A stretch of 64,000 nt of DNA from Legionella longbeachae (GTDB lineage Bacteria; Pseudomonadota; Gammaproteobacteria; Legionellales; Legionellaceae), in the NCBI RefSeq assembly GCF_004283175.1, contig NZ_RXNW01000015.1, positions 54,329-118,328 of the forward strand. The letters are read 5' to 3'. This document shows positions 9,270 to 16,732 of the stretch, in pieces. The translations under genes and the position numbers were made by a program. The first letter of the stretch is position 1. Every line of letters begins with the position of its first letter. The notes under the pieces are model-generated. The model worked only from the letters and a program-made list of their open reading frames with translations. It was not told the origin of the DNA and did no database searches.

Positions 9270-10045
9270 CGTACATACTCCCGACTGTTGGCTAATGCCG
9301 TACTAAATGGTCTGTCAGAAACCAGAAAGACCGTGGTTGTATCTTCCTTGCCGCGTGCTGCTAAAGTATTGCTGGGGTAGAAAGTAGCGGTTTGCCAATT
9401 ACCTACCATACGGCGAGGATCAACAATGACTTCCTTGTTTAACAGATTTTTCAGTTCCACTGCGGTGACATAAAAAGTGCCGCCATGCCATGAAATCAAT
9501 GGTCGCGCTTCAATGCTCGCGCCATAAAACAGATTGATTTGCCGTCTGGTTTGCATGGGTGTTCTGCCTATACCTTCAGGAATCACCAGTAATCTTTGTG
9601 GTGCGTACAATGACTGAATAGCAAAACGGGTAAGCGTGATGGCATTTACATCAAAGGTATTAGCCGATTCTTGTGTGGCTGTTTCTTCCTTACTATCAAG
9701 CAGAATTTCAACAGGTTTTCCTGCAACGACTTTTTCTTTGACGGTGAGATTGAGGATAATGACTTCACCTTGGGGCATAAGCTGTACCAGCAAGCGTTTG
9801 TTTTCAAAAGCATCTTTACCTTTAAGGTATAAAGTATCCTGAACCTTGAGTACTGCAATTTTATTGCCTGCCTCATTGTCCACAATGCTGATGGCTTGTG
9901 GGAAATGTACCAGCCGTTCTTCGCTTAAAGATAAATCCAGTGGAATGGGCGTTTTATCCCATAACACATGCTCTGCATCGAGCGCGAAGGATTGAATACT
10001 GCAAGTCATGCTCATCAAAGCCAATAACCGTTTAAACTTTTTCAT
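9266..10045 (-). CDS. TraK/VirB9-like ICE protein (PFL_4704/TIGR03749 family)
   Basis: 259 residues with a signal peptide (M-K-K-F-K-R-L-L-A-L-M-S-M, cleavage near F-A-L-D). The mature part is beta-rich, begins with E-H-V-L-W-D-K-T-P-I, and includes the conserved E-R-L-V-H-F-P segment seen in TIGR03749 proteins. It is expected to form the periplasmic/outer-membrane ring with the lipoprotein and the TraB-like protein. It overlaps both neighbours by 4-14 bases within the operon. Confidence 0.78.
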   Translation of the reverse strand: MKKFKRLLALMSMTCSIQSFALDAEHVLWDKTPIPLDLSLSEERLVHFPQAISIVDNEAGNKIAVLKVQDTLYLKGKDAFENKRLLVQLMPQGEVIILNLTVKEKVVAGKPVEILLDSKEETATQESANTFDVNAITLTRFAIQSLYAPQRLLVIPEGIGRTPMQTRRQINLFYGASIEARPLISWHGGTFYVTAVELKNLLNKEVIVDPRRMVGNWQTATFYPSNTLAARGKEDTTTVFLVSDRPFSTALANSREYVR

Positions 10046-10694
10046 GTTGTTTTTCCTCCAAGTGAGTAGCTAACAAATCTTTAACCAGTGTTTCCGGTTG
10101 GGTATACCCATCAATGGCTAGCTGAAAGGGGTTTTGCAGGCGAGACAGCGTTACTTTGACCACACGAATATGGTAATCAACCACCTTGTCGGCAATGACC
10201 ATGGGGCTGTCGTCTTTTAATCTTTGAGTTACTCGCAAGACCAAATGGACTTCCCAGGTATTATCATCCAGCGGTTTTACATCCCCGTCTTCCATGAAGC
10301 GATAAAGGCTTGCGACCTGAGAGCGGTTAAAGAGTTGAGCATCCTTATAAGCAATCATTGTTTTTTCCATTAATTGCTGATGGCGCGGGGTAAAATAATA
10401 ATGAAAGCTGGCAAGGTTATTGGCGAACTCTGTTTTTCCTGTATTGGACCAGGTATTCAATGCAGGGATTAAAGTAGCAACAAAACCTTGCACATACTCT
10501 TTGGGAACCTGATTTTCTTTAATTAAACCGCCATTAATCGTCATGGCCGGTGTGAGCCAAAACTCAAAGCGATTGGGCAGCTTGGCAAGCGTAATAATCA
10601 ACCCTGCTACAATCAAAATGAGTACGGTGACAAATGCCAGTAACAAGCGATTGATATGATTTAAACTGTCTACTTTTTTCCAGTAATTAAACAT
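10032..10694 (-). CDS. TraE/VirB8-like ICE protein (PFL_4703/TIGR03746 family)
   Basis: 220 residues. A short cytoplasmic tail with W-K-K-V-D-S-L-N-H-I-N is followed by a single transmembrane helix (about 18-38) and a periplasmic domain of about 170 residues, as in VirB8/TraE assembly factors. The segment F-H-Y-Y-F-T-P-R-H-Q in the middle is typical of this family. It overlaps the upstream TraL-like gene by eight bases. Confidence 0.8.
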   Translation of the reverse strand: MFNYWKKVDSLNHINRLLLAFVTVLILIVAGLIITLAKLPNRFEFWLTPAMTINGGLIKENQVPKEYVQGFVATLIPALNTWSNTGKTEFANNLASFHYYFTPRHQQLMEKTMIAYKDAQLFNRSQVASLYRFMEDGDVKPLDDNTWEVHLVLRVTQRLKDDSPMVIADKVVDYHIRVVKVTLSRLQNPFQLAIDGYTQPETLVKDLLATHLEEKQHEKV

Positions 10695-11049
10695 GGGATT
10701 TCCTCACGATTTTGGATTTTTGCCATGTACCGACATGGTGATGATATGGAGAGCGCTTTAAACCCAAACGTGTCAAAGTCAGGATGGTTTTTTTCATTAA
10801 ATAACCATGGGGCTTTCCTGATTTCAGACGAGCGACACGTTTAGGGCATACGGTAATTGAGACAATAAACCCCACTAAAAAACCAACGCAGCCACAAGCC
10901 AGGGGAAAACCTGTAAAGGAACCGGCCAAGCTAAACAGAAGGCTCATAGATGGAGTGGTGACAACTACTATCCAGAATAGCTCTCTTAGGCTTAGCCCCT
11001 TGTATGCCTCATAATCATGAGACAAATGACGTGATGACGGTTGGTTCAT
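10687..11049 (-). CDS. TraL/VirB3-like ICE protein (TIGR03750 family)
   Basis: 120 residues: a polar N-terminus (about 25 residues), two hydrophobic helices close together (about 27-50 and 53-68), then a basic C-terminus with the P-x-R-V-A-R-L-K-x-G-K-P motif. This is the pattern of TIGR03750, the island counterpart of TraL/VirB3, which helps the ATPase and pilin work at the inner membrane. It sits between the pilin-like gene and the VirB8-like gene as expected. Confidence 0.78.
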   Translation of the reverse strand: MNQPSSRHLSHDYEAYKGLSLRELFWIVVVTTPSMSLLFSLAGSFTGFPLACGCVGFLVGFIVSITVCPKRVARLKSGKPHGYLMKKTILTLTRLGLKRSPYHHHVGTWQKSKIVRKSHV

Positions 11050-11060
11050 GGGTTGGCACC

Positions 11061-11447
11061 TTAAATCTTGAACTTGGTTATCATGCTGTAGCCCACATAG
11101 CCTGCAACAATACTGATGGCAAGATATGTAATCCCCATGACAGCGAAGGTTCCGAAAGCGACCATTGAGCCATCATTTTTCTTGGATTCCTCAATACCAT
11201 GCTGTACGGTAGTAATGAATTTGATAAAACTCATAACGGCAGCAATAAACAGCAATAATCCCAAGCCTTGTCTGACGTAATTTCCGGTAACAGTCATCAT
11301 GCTTTTATTGCCGTCACTGATGTCATCTGCGTTGGAAATCTTCGGAAACCAGTTGTCAGCAAATAAGGCTGGCGCATAATTTAAGGCCATAAGCCCTAAA
11401 CCCAGCCTTTGCCCCCATTGCTTTACTGTGGCGATGGTATTGTTCAT
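11061..11447 (-). CDS. Pilin-like membrane protein (PFL_4702/TIGR03745 family)
   Basis: 128 residues starting at the ATG at 11447, which has an AGGGGAG ribosome-binding site; a much longer upstream frame exists but overlaps the previous gene and has no support. A signal-like helix (residues 16-31) is followed by two membrane helices with a short polar loop, a layout like TraA/VirB2 pilins. It likely forms or helps form the pilus subunit. It is preceded within three bases by another small membrane gene of the same operon. Confidence 0.78.
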   Translation of the reverse strand: MNNTIATVKQWGQRLGLGLMALNYAPALFADNWFPKISNADDISDGNKSMMTVTGNYVRQGLGLLLFIAAVMSFIKFITTVQHGIEESKKNDGSMVAFGTFAVMGITYLAISIVAGYVGYSMITKFKI

Positions 11448-11449
11448 AG

Positions 11450-11713
11450 TTAACTCCCCTTGACGATTAAAATAAGAATGAATAAACAAAATCCCGGAAC
11501 GATGCGGATTAAGCGTGAGCCGAGAAGCACAAGAAAACCTTCCTGCTCTTTTTCTGTATGACTCATGAAATGGTTGATGCACCACATCACAGCAATAATG
11601 ACCAACATAATGGCGATAAAACGAATGCAACCAGAGTAGGCACTTGCCGCAGTATCTCCTGCGGCCTGTTTGAAACTTGCTGCGAATGTTTTAGCGATAT
11701 CAACTTTGCTCAT
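11450..11713 (-). CDS. Small membrane ICE protein (PFL_4701/TIGR03758 family)
   Basis: 87 residues with two hydrophobic helices (about 29-47 and 67-85) separated by a charged loop. Its position, directly upstream of the TIGR03745-like pilin gene and downstream of the RAQPRD gene, and its length match PFL_4701 proteins. A GGAAGT ribosome-binding site precedes the ATG. The precise function of this family is not known; a role in pilus formation is inferred from position. Confidence 0.72.
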   Translation of the reverse strand: MSKVDIAKTFAASFKQAAGDTAASAYSGCIRFIAIMLVIIAVMWCINHFMSHTEKEQEGFLVLLGSRLIRIVPGFCLFILILIVKGS

Positions 11714-11715
11714 GA

Positions 11716-12039
11716 TTACTTCCCGATAAAATCAAGCGACAGCGGCTTAATTGTTTTAGGTTCAATGGCTGGCTTGTTGATGTAGTCAATCAAGGCATTT
11801 CTAATGGCCAGTAAATCGTTGCGAAGACCCGCGTGAGTTTTGCCATCGGCTCCTTCAAAAGATTCGATGTGCAATTGAATACGGGTGTTGGGTTCAATTT
11901 CACTTTGTGCTTCATCCAGTAAAGGCATGACTGCATTGATTTGGTTAATGACTCTGACCAATGTTTGGTTCAAGGCTTCTTCGCTGGCATGAGAGGCAAA
12001 AGGCAGACTTAGCATGAGTACTAACAAGAATCGTTTCAT
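11716..12039 (-). CDS. RAQPRD-family periplasmic ICE protein
   Basis: 107 residues with a signal peptide (residues 1-18, ending S-H-A-S). The mature part is helical and contains L-L-D-E-A-Q-S-E-I-E-P-N-T-R-I at about residues 39-53, a degenerate form of the R-A-Q-x-x-x-P-x-x-R motif that names the family. It sits at the conserved place between the PFL_4697-like and PFL_4701-like genes. Its molecular function is unknown. Confidence 0.68.
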   Translation of the reverse strand: MKRFLLVLMLSLPFASHASEEALNQTLVRVINQINAVMPLLDEAQSEIEPNTRIQLHIESFEGADGKTHAGLRNDLLAIRNALIDYINKPAIEPKTIKPLSLDFIGK

Positions 12040-12048
12040 TTTTTCTCC

Positions 12049-12747
12049 TCACAAATATTTCTTAAAGCGGCTTGCGGTGACAGAAACCATCACACTCAAC
12101 AAGATGCTGACTGGTACAAATACAAAAGCAGGTGTAATACTCACAGGGATTGCCAGCCATAAAGCCAGCAACATCAATAAACCACGTTTGAAGTAATAAT
12201 TGAGTCGATGAAAAACATAAGAAGATTCGCGCCCTAAAGAGGCTGTGCGAATGGCGCGTTGATTAAGCCCATCAATAAGACCCGAAGTCATAGCCAGTAT
12301 GAATAAGGGAATAGCTGCCAAAAGAATGAGGAGCTTTATCAACATGACCTGTATCGTAAGACTTATCAGCAACCAAACCTGTTTGCTGATATGAATTAAA
12401 TCGTCTGCAATATCGTTTAATTCAGAAGTTGGTTCAGGAAGTACATTATTCAGTTCGTTTTTAATTAACAGTTGTGCTTGAGTTACCCTGTGCGTTACTT
12501 CATGCGCAGGTATGATTTCTAACCATGATTTAAGCTTCTCGGCTATCGCAATATCATTAAAATCAGTGATAGCCGTTGTTTGTTTTTGAGATAGCGTGGT
12601 TACCGAATTAAAAGCTGTATCAAAGCCTGAGCAGCACCAAAGACTTAAAACCCAACCCAATAAAATTAACCAGCCCAATAGAACAAGTAATAATAGGCTC
12701 ATGATGAATCTTTTGGATTTTTTTTGAGTTTGAGTCTTTATTGCCAT
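12049..12747 (-). CDS. ICE membrane protein (PFL_4697/TIGR03747 family)
   Basis: 232 residues with a lysine-rich N-terminus, a first helix at about 15-37, and a periplasmic loop followed by further helices in the second half. The motif S-G-L-I-D-G-L-N-Q-R-A-I-R-T-A-S-L-G-R-E-S and the nearby Y-V-F-H-R belong to TIGR03747/DUF4400 proteins. In many related elements traD lies between this gene and the PFL_4695-like gene. Here they overlap by ten bases, and traD has moved to the far end of the operon at base 1. Confidence 0.78.
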   Translation of the reverse strand: MAIKTQTQKKSKRFIMSLLLLVLLGWLILLGWVLSLWCCSGFDTAFNSVTTLSQKQTTAITDFNDIAIAEKLKSWLEIIPAHEVTHRVTQAQLLIKNELNNVLPEPTSELNDIADDLIHISKQVWLLISLTIQVMLIKLLILLAAIPLFILAMTSGLIDGLNQRAIRTASLGRESSYVFHRLNYYFKRGLLMLLALWLAIPVSITPAFVFVPVSILLSVMVSVTASRFKKYL

Positions 12748-13196
12748 AGTTCCCCCTCGATAAACGCAAGTGGGTAATGGCTTTCTTGAAATATGGCCAT
12801 TACGTCATCGACATTAGCGGGTAACAAAGGAGCTTTGGTCAGTTGTTGAAGCGCTTGTAATTGTTCGCTTTCTGTTATATTGGCAACAAATCCCAGTGCA
12901 TTTGCTCCCTCTAGTTCCGCTAAATGCTCCTTAAGCCATTGGCGTGAAACAGCATCATCACCGATGATAAAAACAGGATTGGTAAAGTGGGTTAGTTCGA
13001 GTTTTCGTCTTTCCACTTTGCCGACAGTTGCCTGGCTTGATACAGGTAACCTTGCATCGAGTTTTTCCTGTAGCCTTAAAGACTCCTCAGTCAATTGGGA
13101 TTGAGCTTCTTTGATATATTGTTCTGTATTGATGACTTGCCATGCGTAGCAAGAAGTAATCATCAATACACCTGCAATAATAGAGAGTTTTCTCAT
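12738..13196 (-). CDS. ICE protein (PFL_4695/TIGR03765 family)
   Basis: 152 residues from the ATG at 13196, preceded by a GGGGAGG ribosome-binding site; a longer frame upstream would overlap the previous gene by over 100 bases. The N-terminus is a signal peptide with a possible lipobox (M-I-T-S-C). The C-terminal part has L-P-V-S-S-Q, then F-I-I-G-D-D-A-V-S-R-Q-W-L and G-F-V-A-N-I, the typical TIGR03765 motifs. It is expected to be periplasmic; function unknown. Confidence 0.75.
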   Translation of the reverse strand: MRKLSIIAGVLMITSCYAWQVINTEQYIKEAQSQLTEESLRLQEKLDARLPVSSQATVGKVERRKLELTHFTNPVFIIGDDAVSRQWLKEHLAELEGANALGFVANITESEQLQALQQLTKAPLLPANVDDVMAIFQESHYPLAFIEGELWQ

Positions 13197-13197
13197 A

Positions 13198-14037
13198 CTA
13201 AAACCTCCCCAAATCAACAATGCTGGAATGGCCGTTTTTGGACAGTAGCAATAATGGAGATGTTTTCTTCGCAATTTTGAGTGCCTGATAGCTGAGTTCA
13301 CCATGGTTCAAACTGATTCGACCGCTATTCACAAGATGTTGTGGTATTTGGTGCTGATTAGCCCATATCTGGATAGACGCATCATCAAATCCCAGCAACA
13401 TCAAATGCAGGCGTGTATCAGGTGTTTGTTCTATTGCATCTGTGAGTAGTAATAAAATGGTCTTGGCGGCATCAGCTTCTTTCACGAAGAAATAAAGCGT
13501 GTCGCCTTGAGTTAACTGCACTGGCTTTTGGGCATAAGGTGAATAAGGCGATGGATCAAAATCACCGACCACAGGCACATTGGCAAACAGCTTGTTATAC
13601 GCTTTGTAAAAAGCATTGTTCCATGCAATATTCTTGCTGACCTTCTGTGCTTCTTGTGTTGCTGCAAGATCTGCAAAATGGTTACGTTCAGTTTCGTTTT
13701 TGGCATTAAGCCCCAGAACATCAATGGGTGTTTGTCTTAAACCTTCATAATAGAATTTGCTTTTGTTTTGCATGAGCAAGACATAGCGCTTTTCTTCATC
13801 AATCGTTAATCCCCATACCTTGGCTTCATGAAGCTGACTGTCGGTGAGCTTGATTTTATTGATGTCTTGTTCCGAGGTCAGATCATCTTCATTAATGGTT
13901 AGGCCTGTTTTAGCCAAGGTTTGATCCTGAATAGCCATAGTATTCAATGACTGCTGATTTAAACCTGGAATATTCAATTCAGCGTGTGTTGCTTCACACG
14001 CAAATAAAGCTAACATCAAGACTGAATATTTAAGCAT
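13198..14037 (-). CDS. ICE protein (PFL_4693/TIGR03759 family)
   Basis: 279 residues from the ATG at 14037, which overlaps the stop of the upstream gene by eight bases and begins a good signal peptide (M-L-K-Y-S-V-L-M-L-A-L-F-A-C, cleavage after T-H-A). The family signature is visible: A-K-V-W-G-L-T-I-D-E-E-K-R-Y, then D-V-L-G-L-N-A-K and A-D-L-A-A-T-Q-E. A C-terminal thioredoxin-like region (L-Y-F-F-V-K-E-A-D-A-A-K) follows. Likely periplasmic, with a role in conjugation inferred from its conserved place. Confidence 0.78.
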   Translation of the reverse strand: MLKYSVLMLALFACEATHAELNIPGLNQQSLNTMAIQDQTLAKTGLTINEDDLTSEQDINKIKLTDSQLHEAKVWGLTIDEEKRYVLLMQNKSKFYYEGLRQTPIDVLGLNAKNETERNHFADLAATQEAQKVSKNIAWNNAFYKAYNKLFANVPVVGDFDPSPYSPYAQKPVQLTQGDTLYFFVKEADAAKTILLLLTDAIEQTPDTRLHLMLLGFDDASIQIWANQHQIPQHLVNSGRISLNHGELSYQALKIAKKTSPLLLLSKNGHSSIVDLGRF

Positions 14038-14641
14038 TTTGATCACCAAGGTCAGCTTCCATAGTGACAACAACACGCTCTTTACTGCCGTTTTCAAGCT
14101 CTATACGTTGTTGGCCAAAATCAATTTGTAAAACAGACCAACCGGCTAATTTATCGCTCTTTTCAAGCGGAATGGTTTTAAAGTCATAAGTCACAGTTGC
14201 AACACTGACTTGCTGGATGCTGTCTATGCTGATGACCTTAAAAGGCAATGCGGTTGCAGGTAGGTATTTAACGGGATGTTGCTTTTTATCCAGTGAATTA
14301 ATTACCTCGTGAAGTGCATCCAGTTTGTGAGATAGTTCTGCACGATTCTCGGTGATAAGCTGGTTTATTGTGTTGTCATCTTTGGATTTGAGTTCTTCAA
14401 TCAGGGTAGCCAGTTTATTGAAATCCTGATTAATGGCGCTTAAATCCACTTTCTCATCAGGTTTTCTTGCTGTCTGTTGCAAGTTGCCGAGTTGAGCCTG
14501 AATATCATTTAAACGGGTACTGATAATCTCGGTATCGTTTGTTTTTCCCATATAATGGCATTTGATAAGAACAACACCGCCAATGAGAGCCAGACTCAAG
14601 CTCGCAATGCTAAGCTTTGTGATTAATTGGCGAGTAATCAT
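14030..14641 (-). CDS. Membrane-anchored coiled-coil protein of the conjugation operon
   Basis: 203 residues. One N-terminal transmembrane helix (about 10-27) is followed by a predicted coiled coil (about 35-115, with heptad-like Leu/Ile spacing) and a small C-terminal beta domain. I do not recognise a named family. Its place between the PilL-like and TIGR03759 genes, with a one-base junction to the former and an eight-base overlap with the latter, indicates a conserved inner-membrane/periplasmic component of the apparatus. Confidence 0.65.
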   Translation of the reverse strand: MITRQLITKLSIASLSLALIGGVVLIKCHYMGKTNDTEIISTRLNDIQAQLGNLQQTARKPDEKVDLSAINQDFNKLATLIEELKSKDDNTINQLITENRAELSHKLDALHEVINSLDKKQHPVKYLPATALPFKVISIDSIQQVSVATVTYDFKTIPLEKSDKLAGWSVLQIDFGQQRIELENGSKERVVVTMEADLGDQNA

Positions 14642-15063
14642 TATTTACTCCTTGGTTTAACAGTTGGTTTTAATTGAAAATTCACCTGCCGTAGCAATGA
14701 GTCTTCAATCAGGGTAAAAACTTGTTGTCCAACAAGGACTTCCAGACCATCTCTAACGGTTAATGGCCCGAGGTTTCTGTCAATCTGAGGCAAAGGTTGG
14801 CGCATAACTGCTTGCAGGCTTTCAGGCTGTTTCTCTTTGGCAACCAGTGTAAATCCTGAGTATCTAAGCCACCATTCAACAGCTTGACCTATGGTTTTAA
14901 CTTCTTGAGGAAAATGAATTTGTTGTACCGCTAATAAAGGATTTATCTGAGCAGCCAGTGGTTTATTGGCAACAGTGGCATAGCGATTAACTTGTGTGAC
15001 ATTAGCTGCATGAGTAGTTAAGGCAATGAAGCCAAGAGAAGTAACAAATAATAATTTCAACAT
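14641..15063 (-). CDS. PilL N-terminal-like ICE protein (TIGR03748 family)
   Basis: 140 residues with a signal peptide (residues 1-19, ending T-H-A-A). It contains V-N-R-Y-A-T-V near the N-terminus, then I-G-Q-A-V-E-W-W-L-R-Y-S-G-F and L-T-V-R-D-G-L-E-V-L-V-G, which are the signatures of TIGR03748, related to the N-terminus of the PilL lipoprotein of type IVB pili. It is the first structural gene after csrT/lvrC and may be regulated through the hairpin at 15076-15092. Confidence 0.8.
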   Translation of the reverse strand: MLKLLFVTSLGFIALTTHAANVTQVNRYATVANKPLAAQINPLLAVQQIHFPQEVKTIGQAVEWWLRYSGFTLVAKEKQPESLQAVMRQPLPQIDRNLGPLTVRDGLEVLVGQQVFTLIEDSLLRQVNFQLKPTVKPRSK

Positions 15064-15075
15064 AACAAGCTCCAG

Positions 15076-15092
15076 CCGGGCTTCATGCCCGG
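15076..15092 (-). promoter_or_regulatory. Stem-loop in front of the conjugation structural genes
   Basis: A perfect six-base stem (CCGGGC/GCCCGG) with a five-base loop lies in the 38-base gap between csrT/lvrC and the PilL-like gene. It is unusually GC-rich for this DNA. On the transcribed strand it is followed by CTGGAGC, the probable ribosome-binding site and also a GGA core like those bound by CsrA proteins. There is no T-run, so it is unlikely to be a simple terminator; an attenuator, RNA-processing site or CsrT target is more likely. Confidence 0.5.
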
Positions 15093-15101
15093 TTCTGATG
15101 A

Positions 15102-15311
15102 TTAATTGGATTGCGGTGCCATTTCTTGACTGGTTTCATTCTGCGGATTTGCCAATTTCCTTAAATAAATTTCCTTGCGATCTACTTCTATACTGGATGG
15201 TGCTTTGATTCCTACAGCGATATGACCTTTGCGGACATATAAGATTTTTATTTCAATTTGACCTTTGTTTATGAAGATTTGCTCTCCAACGCGGCGGGTA
15301 AGTACTAACAT
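15102..15311 (-). CDS. csrT: CsrA paralogue of Legionella ICEs (CsrT/LvrC)
   Basis: 69 residues. The N-terminus M-L-V-L-T-R-R-V-G-E matches CsrA, and the RNA-binding arginine is kept in V-D-R-K-E-I-Y (R44). The C-terminal tail is longer than and unlike that of housekeeping CsrA. In Legionella such paralogues (called LvrC or CsrT) lie in the lvr cluster at the head of conjugative island operons, exactly as here. CsrA-type proteins bind GGA motifs in mRNA leaders and control translation or stability; the element's own transfer genes are likely targets. A clear AGGAG ribosome-binding site precedes the ATG. Confidence 0.85.
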   Translation of the reverse strand: MLVLTRRVGEQIFINKGQIEIKILYVRKGHIAVGIKAPSSIEVDRKEIYLRKLANPQNETSQEMAPQSN

Positions 15312-15330
15312 AACAAGACTCCTGTTTTGA

Positions 15331-15810
15331 TTATTTTTTTAAGAGAGAAAACATCGCTTTGATATTTTTTTCTGCGACCTCCATGTTTCGTGGTTTATTG
15401 GAATCATCTTTTATTCCGCAAGGGGTTTGACGATTTTTGAGGGCTTTACAACATTCATAGAATTGAGGAAGTGTTGGGGGATACTGCTTCTGAACACGGA
15501 TCTGCAATAAAGCATCTTTTAGAACAAGGCTATCGAAGCATTGCAATGTTTCCGACCATTCTTTTTTAGCGAAGGCTAAGGCTCGTTCATTTTGATAAGC
15601 ATTCGCCCATACATGGCCATAAATACCCCCTAGTCGGCTAAACAAGGTGTCGATGCGTTTGTCATAATCAAAGTTTGCTGAACTGGATGACATTTGCAGT
15701 TCCTTGCTGGGAGTTTGTATCGCTTTCGAAGTCGAAACTGGCTTCACCACATGACCCCCAGAAAACTGAAGAACCTTTTTTTGATTGATTATTTGTTGCA
15801 TACTTCGCAT
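15331..15810 (-). CDS. lvrB: LvrB-like protein, replication-P-like domain
   Basis: About 159 residues when started at the ATG at 15810, which has a strong AAGGAG ribosome-binding site. An alternative start at 15693, also with a good site, would give a shorter protein and only a 26-base overlap with lvrA. The C-terminal region has G-x-x-Y-G-H-V-W-A-N-A-Y, A-K-K-E-W and Q-Y-P-P-T-L-P-Q-F-Y, reminiscent of the helical domain of phage lambda P-like replication proteins. By position between lvrA and csrT it corresponds to LvrB of Legionella islands. A DNA-replication or regulatory role is inferred only. Confidence 0.65.
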   Translation of the reverse strand: MRSMQQIINQKKVLQFSGGHVVKPVSTSKAIQTPSKELQMSSSSANFDYDKRIDTLFSRLGGIYGHVWANAYQNERALAFAKKEWSETLQCFDSLVLKDALLQIRVQKQYPPTLPQFYECCKALKNRQTPCGIKDDSNKPRNMEVAEKNIKAMFSLLKK

Positions 15811-16552
15811 TACATTTCTCCTTTGCTGTACTTGTAGTAATTTCATCATTCCAGCATTTTTGGGCTAACCAATTGGCAGGGTATTTCCAGGGAGGAAGCC
15901 ATTCCCCAGCAAGTTGTTGTTCTTCTCTGTTTTTGATTTGTGCTTGAATAGCAGTGATGATGTGAGTGGTTAGAGCTTCATCAGGATTGATTCGTTCAAA
16001 TTCATCCCATGCTTTCTGCCTAGATTTTTTATTGGGATAAAATGACCAAAAATTTTCGAATCGCTTAAATAAATATAAATAATCATTATTTATATGAGGT
16101 GTGTCGGCTTTATTGAGATCAGATATGAGCACATCTGTTTCATTTGATAGAAATTCTCTTTTATTTTCAATGAGATTATTGTTTTCGTAAGTGTTCTCTT
16201 GGTGTGACTGGTTCGTGACTACTTTTTTTGATACATAATAATTCTGACTTGCTAATAAACATTTTAAAATTAACTTGTACTCATCCGATTGAAATTTGAT
16301 AAGCCCTACCCGTTCCAAGGCACCAAGAGCACGCCGTATTTGAGCTTTTGAGTAACTGACACTTTTAATTCCTTGGTGAGGCTCAATATACAATTGCTCT
16401 GCAATAGATTGATAGCTAATACCTCTCTCAATTCCAACCATGCCTGTTTTCACATTCATGTATGGCCTTATTCCTCGTAAATAAGCCAATTGCTGGGCAT
16501 GGGGTAAACCACACAAGGCAGCCAACTCATTTTCATTAATAACAAAATCCAT
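15668..16552 (-). CDS. lvrA: LvrA-like protein, DnaT/replication-O-like
   Basis: 294 residues. The N-terminal half (to about 95) looks like a winged helix (Q-I-R-R-A-L-G-A-L-E-R-V-G-L-I-K-F). A low-complexity linker follows, and then F-W-S-F-Y-P-N-K-K-S-R-Q-K-A-W-D-E-F (about 165-185), resembling the C-terminal domain of phage replication O/DnaT-type proteins. It heads the leftward operon and is divergent from the repressor gene, as LvrA is in Legionella islands. Its last 48 codons overlap lvrB in another frame if lvrB begins at 15810. Confidence 0.65.
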   Translation of the reverse strand: MDFVINENELAALCGLPHAQQLAYLRGIRPYMNVKTGMVGIERGISYQSIAEQLYIEPHQGIKSVSYSKAQIRRALGALERVGLIKFQSDEYKLILKCLLASQNYYVSKKVVTNQSHQENTYENNNLIENKREFLSNETDVLISDLNKADTPHINNDYLYLFKRFENFWSFYPNKKSRQKAWDEFERINPDEALTTHIITAIQAQIKNREEQQLAGEWLPPWKYPANWLAQKCWNDEITTSTAKEKCNAKYATNNQSKKGSSVFWGSCGEASFDFESDTNSQQGTANVIQFSKL

Positions 16553-16621
16553 ATTTTTCTCTAAATCCGGTTAGTTATATGATTCGCAATTTTTGATAAA
16601 CTGCATTACAAAAAAACTCTA

Positions 16622-16641
16622 TTCGAGCATTAATGCACGAA
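16622..16641. promoter_or_regulatory. Palindromic operator between lvrA and the repressor gene
   Basis: A 20-base palindrome with one mismatched pair (TTCG-A-GCATTAATGC-A-CGAA) lies in the 180-base divergent intergenic region. A related half-site (ACGAGCA) follows directly at 16642-16648. The location suits an operator for the adjacent CI/LexA-like repressor, controlling both the leftward lvr-tra operon and the repressor's own gene. Confidence 0.55.
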
Positions 16642-16732
16642 ACGAGCACCAATAATTACAAACTAACACATTTTGATAATGAGTCAATATCTGTTAATAT
16701 CTATTTTGAGTATTTTTTTAGCGTGGGTCAGG

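Noticed and set aside
11448-11630. Longer N-terminus for the pilin-like protein
   Set aside because: The extension overlaps the upstream gene almost wholly and is rich in His/Arg/Cys unlike a signal peptide. The ATG at 11447 has the ribosome-binding site.
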